Shown here piece after piece: positions 47,901 to 57,303 of a stretch of DNA of 64,000 bases. Made by a program: the position numbers and the translations under genes. Below the pieces are notes generated by a model. It was not told where the DNA came from and searched no databases. It saw only the letters and a program-made list of their open reading frames with translations. Source of the stretch: Trametopsis cervina (taxonomy: Eukaryota; Basidiomycota; Agaricomycetes; Polyporales; Irpicaceae); the NCBI GenBank assembly GCA_022385755.1, contig MU278363.1, forward strand, positions 374,661-438,660, given 5' to 3'. Every line of letters starts with the position of its first letter. Positions within the stretch are counted from its first letter, which is position 1.

Positions 47901-48585
47901 GGGCAGGAGGCCATGGTTCGCGCATGTCACTGAGAGTAGTGAGGTTCCTCCTGATGATGACGAGTGTGCCGATGAGACACGCGAAGGCAACAGTGCTCAA
48001 CACGGCAATGGAGACCGAGTATCCCAATAACCCCCAGAAAAAGCTCTGCACCCCTGTTCCGGCCATAATCCCTGCCATAGCGGTGGAGGCAGTGATCAAT
48101 AGGAGCGTAGGAGCCCAAAGCATCCAGTGGAACTTCCCAAACGCAACAGAGTGACCCATGCGCACATGGAGAAGAGTGAGTGCCGCCACGATGAGCAAGC
48201 ATGACTGCCTGAGGGTCATGGCTAACCACAGCTTGACCGCAGACATCGGGTCGGACGCGACGGCGAAGCCAGACGCTCCGCCCGCGTACTCAGTGATTGC
48301 TTGCCATATGAAGATGATGAGAGCGACAATATCGAGTGAAGCCAGCCAGAGATGGCTCTTGTCTGCAGGAGAAAGCGTCTTGAAGTTAGGAAGGCCGAAT
48401 TCCGACTGTCATGAATAGTCGCGTAAGACGTCATGTCCGCAACCGAAGTAACTGCAACTTACTGGAGGAACGCGCCGACTGAGTGGATGAGGAGGCAAAA
48501 TGGGAATCACTATACGAAGAATGACGAATGCCGAAGACAGGAATGAGACCAGTGCAAGTACAAGCGTCGGGATGAGAGGAAACAT
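44952..48585 (-). CDS. Unrecognised seven-membrane-segment protein with long loop and tail
   Basis: Four exons (48585-48463, 48405-47188, 47134-45954, 45900-44952) give 1,156 residues with exact phase. Predicted membrane segments: 1 at 2-30 (LVLALVSFLSSAFVILRIVI), 2 at 62-80 (LASLDIVALIIFIWQAI), 3 at 97-125, 4 at 136-157 (MLWAPTLLLITAS), 5 at 163-191, 6 at 436-458 (AIGWLITIWVPMVLSLPYF) and 7 at 468-489 (YLMVISVTISSPLLAANILF). The loop between segments 5 and 6 is about 240 residues, Ser/Pro-rich. The tail is about 667 residues, rich in Ser, Pro, Lys and Glu with many possible phosphorylation sites. Segment 6 has prolines in an aromatic setting. The layout recalls a G-protein-coupled receptor, but I recognise no receptor family. 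Confidence 0.75.
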
Positions 48586-48959
48586 ATTGCTTTGAGTTTT
48601 GATCGTTTATTGGCGTTATGAGAGGGCGTAGTCTTGATACTCTTGATACAGGGAGTGTCGTTGCTGCGTTAGCGTGACTGGGCGTAAGGCCTTCGAGTAG
48701 CAGTCAGACTGGGGAGCTTGAAAGTCGACGCTGTAGGAAAGACGAGGAAAGAAGACAGAGAAGAGAGCGGTAAAGTACTGAGTTCAACCGTGGTAAAGTT
48801 TGGCATCTCGGGTAGGTGATGGGGTGGACCCACAGCGACAAATAATGAAGTATTGCACGATGCCCAAATCCAGCTGAAAGGCGTCAACGTGTCTCGGACT
48901 TATTCTTGAGTGATTTCTGGTCTTGAAACCCGCAGTCCTTGTCTTTTCCATCTACGCGA
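48586..48959. other. Promoter of the seven-segment protein gene
   Basis: Upstream region of the gene to the left and 3' region of the gene to the right, both on the minus strand. Nothing specific recognised. Confidence 0.5.
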
Positions 48960-49695
48960 TCATGCCTTGTCCATTTGAGGCACATCTACTTCGGCGAGCT
49001 CACCGACGTCAAGCGCGACAAGGATTCTCGATACCATGTTGTAGGTGGATACAGTCACTGTAATCTCAGCGATTTTCTGGTCGCTAAAGTGTGTCTTCAG
49101 TGCATCAAAAACCGACTGAGGCACGCGAACGTTTTTGGTCATCCAATCAGCATAGACAAGAGCTGTTCGGCACGATTCAGATAGCAGGTTGGTTGGGTCA
49201 ACATGTTCTGTTAGGGCCGTAGTGACATCGCGGATAACTCCTAACTGGAGCGTGTTTATGCCTGCTGCCCGGGCAATTGGCTCATGTGCGATCCTACTTT
49301 TGTCAGTCACCAGCTTCAGCCAGTTTGATGGATGTTCTGCTCACCATTCATATGTTGCGCCATTCAGAGCTGCCACACGCAAGATCTGTAACAAGTTTGA
49401 GGAGTAAGTACCGAGTTTCGACCACATGTGCATACAGACTCACGAGCACCTCCCTTATATCAGCTGAGAGGGAGTTATCGAGTCGTACGCTTCTAAGTAG
49501 ATTACTGTAGCCCGCAGCCATAGATGGTGCGTTCAATCTGCGTGCATACATGGTAAACATACGATTGACACCATTCGCTCGGAGGACATACAGAACGCCG
49601 TCCAACTTTATCAGCTCGCCATTCCGTCTCTCGCGTATCGAATCAGCTACGGCTGAGACTCCAGGTTCTGGGAATTGGTAGGGGATACGAGGCAT
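48960..49695 (-). CDS. Carboxymuconolactone decarboxylase / AhpD-like family protein
   Basis: The family covers gamma-carboxymuconolactone decarboxylases of aromatic catabolism and AhpD-like peroxidase partners. Three exons (49695-49444, 49385-49345, 49293-48960) give 208 residues starting MPRIPYQFPEPGVSAV. The core reads REVLILRVAALNGATYEWIAHEPIA followed by RAAGINTLQLGVIRDV, matching the family's helix with E-W and H positions. The CxxC pair of true AhpD is absent, so a peroxidase role is unlikely. The C-terminal half (TALVYADWMTKNVRVPQSV, ITVTVSTYNMVSRILVAL) also fits the family. Small paralogues are common in fungi, often near tailoring enzymes. The P450 next door starts 722 bp away in the opposite direction. 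The substrate is unknown. Confidence 0.88.
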
Positions 49696-50417
49696 TGTGT
49701 TCTGATAACGATTTCGGCGCAGAGAACAGGATAGGCGTCGCGGTACGACGTAAGGGTTAAGAGTTAAGTTCGACGTCGATGCTGACCATCGATGTGCAGT
49801 AAATTCACAATGACTTCGATTCAAGAGCACCCCACGGCTCCCCGCGCCCACGGGCCGCGACTCCGGTCCTGTGATTCCGGATGTCATGCATAAGCCGTTA
49901 CAGTGACGTTTCTTCCGGTCATCACTGCATGAGCTCTCGGTGGCGTGTCCTACGAATTATCGCGCATGGCTGAATAATCACATTCGTTCTCAACAACTTA
50001 TATAGTCTTCATATCCTTGTACCATGTCCTTCTATCGGTATTCACCGATGGCGGTGAAAGACAGGTGGCAACATTCTTGACTATGATTCACGCGCTCGTC
50101 TTCGGAAGGTGTGTGTAGCTAGAATGGACCTGTGCTGATTATTCATTATGCTTCCTCTGCTCCAACGCACAACATTGCAACATTCCGCGGCCCTCTTCTT
50201 CCTGGGACCGGCTGGGGAGAAGATCGCAATATCCCACTCCAATGAAATATATCAGTGATCACGGCAAGTGCATCGTGACAACACTAACGGCATGGAAGTG
50301 CCCTTCATAAAAAGTCACAATAGCAGGCAAACTCTTATGAGTGCGCTGAACGTTCTAACAACCCACATACTCGTGCCCAACACCTTGATATCTATCTCAT
50401 CGGTGGTAACCGCAGAT
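49696..50417. other. Divergent promoter region between CMD-family and P450 genes
   Basis: Contains upstream in-frame ATGs for the P450 (50292, 50337) that would lengthen its N-terminus. A TATATAG-like sequence lies near 50000. No other gene seen. Confidence 0.45.
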
Positions 50418-52558
50418 ATGGCAATCCCTGTAGCCTTTGTCTTTGACAGCTTATTCCTTGGGATAGCGGGGCTCGCAATCACATTCATTGTCCGTAGAAC
50501 AGAATGGAACAAACGATCGCAAGGCCTCCCGACCCCGCCTGGACCAAGGGGTTGGCCTATCATAGGTAACTTGTTTACCCTCCCAAATGAAGAACAGCCA
50601 TGGACGGTATATCGCGACTGGTCTAGGACATATGGTGTGTCTCTTAGCATTAACCTTCTTGCGTATGGACGGAGCTGACGCACTCGTGAAGGTGATATGA
50701 TGTCTCTGAATGTCCTAGGTTCACGCATGGTTATTGTATCGTCCTCGGACATTGCAATAGAACTACTCGAGAAGCGTTCGTCGATATATTCGGACAGAGC
50801 CCCGTGGACCATGGATGAACTGTCAGTACACTTCGAATTGCACCCCCTGACCAGATACAACTGAGCGCGCCTGACTTTGCTGACTTTTGTGCAGTACAGG
50901 ATGGAGTTGGAACCTTGCGCTCATGCCGTACGGATCAGAATGGCGAAGCATTCGCCGGATCCTTCATCGATACTTCAACCAGCTGGCTACGTCTAAACAC
51001 CGGGATAAACAAACAAAGGAGGTTCACGCCTTCCTTCGTCGTGTACTAGAGCACAAAGGAACGCTTGATGAGGTGTTGATCCGTCAGTATGTCGTTACAA
51101 ATGACCAAACTTCTTCGTATTAACCTCAATATGTGATCCAGAACCTTGGCCACCATCATCCTTGATATTGTCTACGGGATGTCGTTAAAAAGCATGGACG
51201 ATCCATACATCAAACTTGTCACCCAATCTATGGATGTTCTTTCCAAAACCAAGATGCTGGGTGCATTCTGGGTCGACTTCATCCCGTTCCTCAAACACTT
51301 ACCGCCGTGGGCTCCGGGGGCCTTCGCAATAAAGTACGCCGCGCATTGGCGTCCGGTAGTTATGCAGACTGTGAACAAGCCTTTCGATGAGGTCTTGAAT
51401 GGCGAGGTTGGTGGGTTATTCATCTCCGGCTGACATCACTGACTCGGCTTGAATCAATAGAACCAGGAAGATTCAATCACACTAGATCTTATCACGAAGT
51501 TAAAGAGTCAGGGCGCGATTGGTACCGACGCCGAGAGACATGCGAGATATGCGTCCGGCATCGCGTACGCAGGTTAGTCCTCAGCGCGCTGTCTCATGCG
51601 TTTGGTATGTTAAAGGATAATCTTAGCTGGCTCAGATACGGTTCGGCTCTGCATTCCCAAATATCGTGGATACTCAACATTCATATCTTAGACGCTATCC
51701 CTTCTAGAGACGTTCTTCTGTATGATGGCCGCACTTCCTGAGGTTCAGAAGAAGGCACAGCATGAACTAGACGACATCGTAGGCCGCGAGCGACTTCCTT
51801 CGTACGAAGATCGCAACTCGCTCCCGTACATTCAGGCCGTGATTTTGGAATGTGTGAGATGGCTGCCAGTGATCCCCTTGGGGTCACCGTATCGAGTGAC
51901 TCAGGATGATCACTACGGAGGCTATTTTCTCCCAGAGGGGACTGAAATTATTCCAGTGAGCACTTGTTTGACGGCGCGTAAGGGCTAGTACACACTGTCA
52001 TTCGTTCTGAATTCATTAGAATACCTGGTAGGCCGTTTTACATGCCTCAAATGTGCTACTTCGTTCAAACTTGCGGTTTCCTAGGGCCATGTTACAAGAT
52101 CCGAAAGACTGTCCTGAACCTGAGAGGTTTAATCCTGATAGATTCCTCAAAAACGGGGAGATCAATAAGAACGTACGCAACCCGGAGATGGCCTTCGGGT
52201 TTGGGCGCCGGTATGTGCTTTAACTCTCCGCTGGTGCAAGGCTGATTGAGTTTCTAATTCCCTACTATATTACAGCATCTGCCCGGGACGCCACCTTGCA
52301 CTGGAGACGGCCTTCCTAGTTGTGTCGTCCGTGCTACACACTTTTGATGTCATGCCGTCTGTGGACGACAGTGGCAACGCACTCGATCCTATACCACAGG
52401 CTACTCTAGGACACATCTCGTATGTTACGCACTTGCTATTTACTAATGGTGGGCTGACTCAATATCCCTGGGACGTGTGTAGGTTTCCGGATAGACTGAA
52501 TTGTATGCTGCAACCTAGGTCAGATGCCACAACAAACCTGATTCTCGCAACTCAATGA
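50418..52558 (+). CDS. Cytochrome P450 monooxygenase (fungal microsomal type)
   Basis: Membrane-anchored haem oxidase. Eleven exons (50418-50634, 50692-50821, 50895-51086, 51142-51406, 51461-51572, 51627-51640, 51692-51955, 52020-52027, 52085-52210, 52276-52419, 52483-52558) give 515 residues with exact phase. An N-terminal anchor (FVFDSLFLGIAGLAITFIV) and PTPPGPRGWPIIGN hinge come first. Then KRSSIYSDRAP, WRSIRR, the oxygen-binding helix motif AGSDTT (about 306-311), ExxR as ECVR and PERF follow. The haem loop is FGFGRRICPGRHLALE with Cys445. All catalytic motifs are intact, so the gene looks functional despite two tiny exons. Start chosen at 50418 because it places the anchor at residues 5-25; upstream in-frame ATGs exist. 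Substrate unknown. Confidence 0.93.
52020..52027 (+). other. 8-nt microexon of the P450 gene
   Basis: CATTAG|AATACCTG|GTAGGC. Together with the first base of the next exon (52085) it encodes Asn-Thr-Trp, so the protein reads TEIIPNTWAMLQDPKDCPEPERF, the expected P450 pattern. Reading straight through meets an in-frame TAG. The exon before it (ends 51955) and after it have good GT-AG signals. Confidence 0.88.
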
Positions 52559-53857
52559 GAACTCATCATCCCTGCATGTGTTTGCATGCACGTTTGTAGG
52601 TGAGCTCAAGTTTTGTGGCATCTTAGCGTATAGCTCACTGTGCGGATATAACCTCTTACAAAAACAGAGGTGTTACAGATGTCCTTGATTCTCGCAAATG
52701 AATCCGTCTCGAATATTGTTCAAGCTATGCTAAGAACTGTAGACCACAGCATGTTTGTCTTCTGACTGATAACGGAACAGTAGCCTGTGGCGGAAACGAC
52801 CATGTTAGCCTTGCCCTAGATTCTCCCACTTTTCTTCCATACTTACGAGAGAACGCTGTATTCCCCCGTGATAAATGCGTGGACGTTGGACGCCTGCTTG
52901 AAACCAACGCAAGTGCGAGGTCGCGGTATCATAGATAACACTCACGACCGCGGCGCATGTGAATCACACGTGAGCGGATCACTGGCGCTATTTCTGTACT
53001 GTTTCTTGCTACAATTCGGTTTATCCGGCACTGCTGTCAAGTTCGGATATCTCACTATAGGTGCTGCAACAGGTTTCGAAGGTCTCTTCCATACTTGCAG
53101 ATGTTTACCACATAGCCATTGGACAGCTGGCAGTTGACGATGTTACACGGCAGCTGTTCAGCCATCTGCAACAGCGCGCTAGCATGTATCACGGATCCGA
53201 GGTTAGCGAGTGGTTAGGGTGAGTCTTGGCACAGGTGATGTGCGTGCCAAAAGCTGACAATTTCGTGGCGCAGGACTTCACTTGACGACCAGCCGTCCTG
53301 TTGGCTGTCGTGCCCGAGAAAAGAAGCCAACAATGGTAATTCTCAGATGCAATCAATCAGACATGACTTGTCGGCATGCGTATCATAGCACCTGCAGCGC
53401 TGTGGTAATCGCCCCTAGGAACACGGTAAACATCACTGTGCCACCCTCCATACTCTGACGACGTGACTCTGTATCTTGCCGGTGAATTCTTCGCCATTGG
53501 ACCTGTAGAAAGTCTATTGAACGTGAGTATCTGCCTACAGCTCTTACGCTATTTACTAACGAGCTGTAATCGGAAGCCTTCGTCTCTGGTCGTGTGACGG
53601 GTAAGCCTCACTTGCGTCGTACCGAATCAATCCAGATTACGGGATCTCCTTGAAGTTGGATCATGATTTGACACACGAGCGCGGATGAGAGCAAATTGAC
53701 AAGTCGTGATGTCGTCTGACAGCGTTGTATAAGAGCGGACGTGAAGTGATCCTTTCGACTTAGAGCTCGAACCTACAGTGTGTCCCGGCGACCACTATTT
53801 TCTTTTTTTGTTCGCTCTCCTCGTCCTTCCCTTCGTTTTTCTTTTCGCCTGTTGATC
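52559..53857. other. 1.3-kb gap between P450 and secreted-protein genes
   Basis: No frame with recognisable protein features on either strand. The last 60 nt before 53858 are a T/C-rich leader. Nothing else recognised. Confidence 0.5.
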
Positions 53858-56115
53858 ATGGTGTCATTTTCATCTCTTCTTCCAGTCACTCCTTTCCTAT
53901 TTATCGGTTACGCCCGCGCGGTTAATGACTGGAAGACTCCATGTTTAAGCGGGCAATGTTCTTATGATGTCAAGAACGGGCCTGCGACAGGCAGCGTGCT
54001 TATCGTAAGTCCTCTCCTCTTGTTATATAGCTACCATAGCTCATATCGCCACTGGAAAGTCTGGTTCTTCTGCAGCTATTTCAGATATCACCACCGCTGC
54101 AGGATGGACAATCCTAAACTGTAACGCGACTGCGGCGGATCAAGATATACGTGCGGTATGCACAGGAGACAGTGCAGACTGTGACCATCTGTACCAAGGA
54201 GGCGCGGTGGGCACACTTGTGCGGTTGCCCCAGAATGTAAGTCCTTCGATCATGCCATGCAATTGTGTTCAAGACTACACTAACGTGTGATTTCCAGTGT
54301 GGCGCTATGCCTTTTGCGCGGGTTGCGCGTGAATGGACACACGAGAATCAGACCATCCCGAAGAATGTGAAACGCATGATGCGCAAGCGTGCCACTGACT
54401 CGAGCGTCCGTGGTATCCGTCTCGATACTAACTTCGCCGCCGTAGATCCCGCGCAGTACGTCCCTGTGTGGTGAGCAACCTAGGCTAAGACTGATTGTTT
54501 GTTCTACAGGAATGGCAATGTCTCGCTGCTCATACAAGGCTCAACCGCCGATGGTGCGAACGGGAATTTCACTGTGACACCAGCAGCGTCCCGACGAGGA
54601 TTCTTGGGTGACATCGCAAACGACGTAAAGGGTGCCGTTGATGATGCTTTAAGCGGTAGGTCCCGATAGTCATCGTTTGCCCCGGTCAGATGTTGATCAT
54701 TGTATGGGGTCTTAGCGTTGTCCATTAATGTCACAAAGTCAAAGACGCAAACTCTCGACGTCGACAAACCATTCACACTCTTTGATCAATCCGTCAGTTG
54801 CCCTGCGTCGGGACTGACACCTAACCTCCATGGAGAAATTAAAGTTGGTAAGTATTACTCTCGTGGAGAAGTCTGGCCTCTCGAGCTGATTATTGTATCA
54901 TATAGCCGTAGATGCAAAGGCTCATGCGGTCGTTGGCTACGGAGTGGTTGCAGCTGGTAGCCTCGTCCCACCCCACATCAGTGACTTTGGTCTGTTCGCC
55001 AGCCTCGATGGCACGTTGAATGGTGTCCTAACGGTCAACGCGTCTGCCACTGTCAGCACCTAGTTCCTCGATTTTTGTCTATGTAACTGACCTCACATGT
55101 TATCCAGGCTTCCTTTGACACAGGAAAGATTCAAGTATTTCAAGTCGGTATCCCCGGTTTAGACTTTCCTGGGTACGTCACATAAACGGGGCCTTGCCCA
55201 CTCATCCACTCATGATCAATTCATGCTTACCTCTCTGACCGTATAGAATCCTGTCTATCGGACCGTCATTCGTTGTGAACGCCCAGGGCACAGGTACTCT
55301 AGATACCGAGCTCAATATGGCTGTCGACTTGGCGTACTCTGTCAACGGAGCCAACCTTTTCTTCCCGCCTAAAAAGGGATCGAGCTCAGGCGACTTCAAG
55401 CCTGCAGATACTTGTAAGCATCACAATGCTATATATGGGGAGTGAATGGTGCGCTGAACGTCTCTGCAGCCCTCAACCTGTCTGTTGCACCAAACGTTGC
55501 TGCGACCGGTTCTCTAGAGGCGCATATCATCCCAACTGTACGCAGCTTTGAGCATAGATCCCAGTCTTCTACTAACATATCTTCAGATTCAATTCGGCAT
55601 CGATGCCCTTGATGGTGTTGGAAAGGCCACCATCAACCTCGACCTCGACAGCTCTGCGAAGCTTGCCCTTTCCCTGAAGGGAGGTGCGTCAGCAACCACC
55701 CGAAGATCTGCCAGCGGTGGACTGTCGGGATGTCTGGACGTGTCCGCGGGGCTGGCAGTCAACGCCGGTGCAGACGCGTCCTTCTTCAACTTGTTCGACA
55801 AGTCGACCAATGTGTCATTGTTCAAGAAGTCCTTCGACGTGTTTAACGTGAGTAGATTGGAGAAGCTTTCAGACCTACATAGCGCTTAACTTCTACATCT
55901 TTCAAAGAAATGTTTCGACACTAGCTCGAAGAGACACATGTACGGCCGTAGACACCCGCGAGACGTCCTTGTCAGACGTGGCTTGTCATGCCCCACCGCA
56001 TCGGCTGCATCTCTGAGCTCTGTTGCCGACCAGGTCGTATCCAGCAGCAGGTGAGTAGCTCGGGTTCTCTCCCTTGATCTCTACTTACTCTGCGGCTAGC
56101 ATCACGGCTCAGTAG
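53858..56115 (+). CDS. Secreted protein of unknown function (agaricomycete family)
   Basis: The N-terminus has a signal peptide (SFSSLLPVTPFLFIGYARA), then NDWKTPCLSGQCSYDVKNGP. An intron (54005-54059) joins VLI to SGSSAAISDITTAAGW, then TILNCNATAADQDIRAVC and VRLPQNCGAMPFARVAREW. Cysteines are regularly spaced, suggesting disulfides. A dibasic stretch (KRMMRKRA) could be a Kex2 site. The second half is a long beta-type region (VGYGVVAAGSLVPPHISDFG, FQVGIPGLDFPGILSIGPS, GIDALDGVGKATINLDLD). Many introns of about 50-60 nt. The end is uncertain: reading on gives TGA at 56052-56054; a strong GTGAGT donor there and CTAG acceptor would give TAG at 56115. I recall similar proteins in mushroom genomes; no function is known to me. 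Confidence 0.8.
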
Positions 56116-56368
56116 AACCAAGTAGCGTACTTGATATATAGCTTACAGTCCGTATAATTGAAGTTTCTATGGTCTTGATATCACACGTAGTAGCATAGCT
56201 GGTCCATTTTCACGAATCGCTGGCAAGCACACATGCCCATGTCGATCAGGCGTTCAGCTATGAAGTCTCACAGCTTTCGGTCGCCAAGCATTCGCAATTC
56301 AGATGCAATATTGTTGTATAGCGGTACAGTTACAATTGATTGTTTGATTATTCACACCGACATCCCAC

Positions 56369-57019
56369 TCAGTTGCCCCTCAAGCCTTTGCCCCTCGTAT
56401 CGACAGAGATACTTCCAATGCCAGCATTTGTGGCACCGAAGTTACCTGAACGAATTCCTTCGCCATGCTGCGCAGTGCCCTTCTCTAGGATTTGCTGAAC
56501 AACATCGATATCCTTGTGCGACCCGAAGACATTGTCGAGTTGTTGGTTGGATGCCTGGCCGAGGATACCCTGTGTACCCTGGTTTGAGAAGAATACTTGG
56601 AAGGCTGCAGATGGTTCGATCAGTTCCTGTCCGCGATGGGATAATACACGTTACATACAGTCGACAACTTCTGTCAACGGGATTGTGCTACCATACGCAT
56701 AGGTTAGCATTAAATCCAACCAGAATGTGACGATGCAAAGGGTAGTCCACTCGAGCATGCCACCTCAAAAACCACACTTACGTGTCTAACAATTATCATG
56801 AGTCTTCTAGTCATCGTTTAGAAACACATTGAAACTCACCTCCTTCCTTCCAGCTCTTGAACTGACATTGGGAAGCAATCGTTAAATATCATTCTCAGTC
56901 GACTAAAATTGTGGCAAACTAACCTCGTCACTGTTAACGATGACAGTGAACTCATCCGTAGACTGAGTGCTGGGTTTGTAGACGACCTTCGTCAATGATT
57001 TCTGGCTTGTCTTGGTCAT
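56369..57019 (-). CDS. Rtc3-like / SBDS N-terminal-domain protein
   Basis: Small protein related to yeast Rtc3 and to the N-terminal domain of SBDS/Sdo1; the yeast protein has been linked to RNA metabolism and telomere-cap phenotypes. Five exons (57019-56924, 56861-56840, 56785-56782, 56687-56659, 56604-56369) give 128 residues. It reads MTKTSQKSLTKVVYKPST, STDEFTVIVNSDEFKSWKEG, then DTTIPLTEVVDSFQVFFSNQG. After this come LGQASNQQLDNVFG and DVVQQILEKGTAQ, ending RGKGLRGN. The third exon is only four nucleotides. Without it the frame from the second exon does not meet the conserved IPLTEVVDSF. A Gly-rich C-terminal tail is typical of the yeast protein too. Confidence 0.88.
56782..56785 (-). 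other. 4-nt microexon of the Rtc3-like gene
   Basis: On the coding strand: GTTAG|ACAC|GTAAGT. Upstream exon ends GGA G, downstream exon starts C ACA. Joined they read GGA GAC ACC ACA, Gly-Asp-Thr-Thr, giving KEGDTTIPL. The flanking introns are 54 and 94 nt; the second has a GCTAACC branch-site match near its acceptor. Direct joining of the neighbours would shift the frame. Confidence 0.78.
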
Positions 57020-57303
57020 GATGGGGGATTGTTTCGAGGTAGTGGTGGTGGTCAGAGAAAGGTTGCGGGTGGGTGAGTTATATCGATGAAGAGAAGGTGT
57101 AGGCGGGTCCGGAACTGTATATGAATGAGACTGGGTCTTGTGACGTCACCACGAGGCTTCCTCGGACGCGGCGCGATGACTCCAGTCACACGTCACAGCG
57201 CCAAGGCCGCGCGGCCGACGTGTCACGCTGTCCGGTGCGTCACCCTCAATCTGAAACCCCGGTCGGAGCATCTGCGTGTACAGCGCCACAAAAGCAAAAT
57301 AGG

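Noticed and set aside
50635..50700. P450 exon joined at a CCTAG acceptor near 50720
   Set aside because: That choice loses the conserved GDMMSLNVLG segment. The earlier acceptor (GTGAAG, 50691) gives the full family pattern.
52020..52060. Apparent premature stop (TAG) in the P450
   Set aside because: The TAG spans the donor of an intron; an 8-nt microexon restores the frame, so the gene is not a pseudogene.
48960..56115. A biosynthetic gene cluster around the P450
   Set aside because: No polyketide, peptide or terpene synthase and no dedicated regulator nearby; the neighbours are mostly housekeeping.
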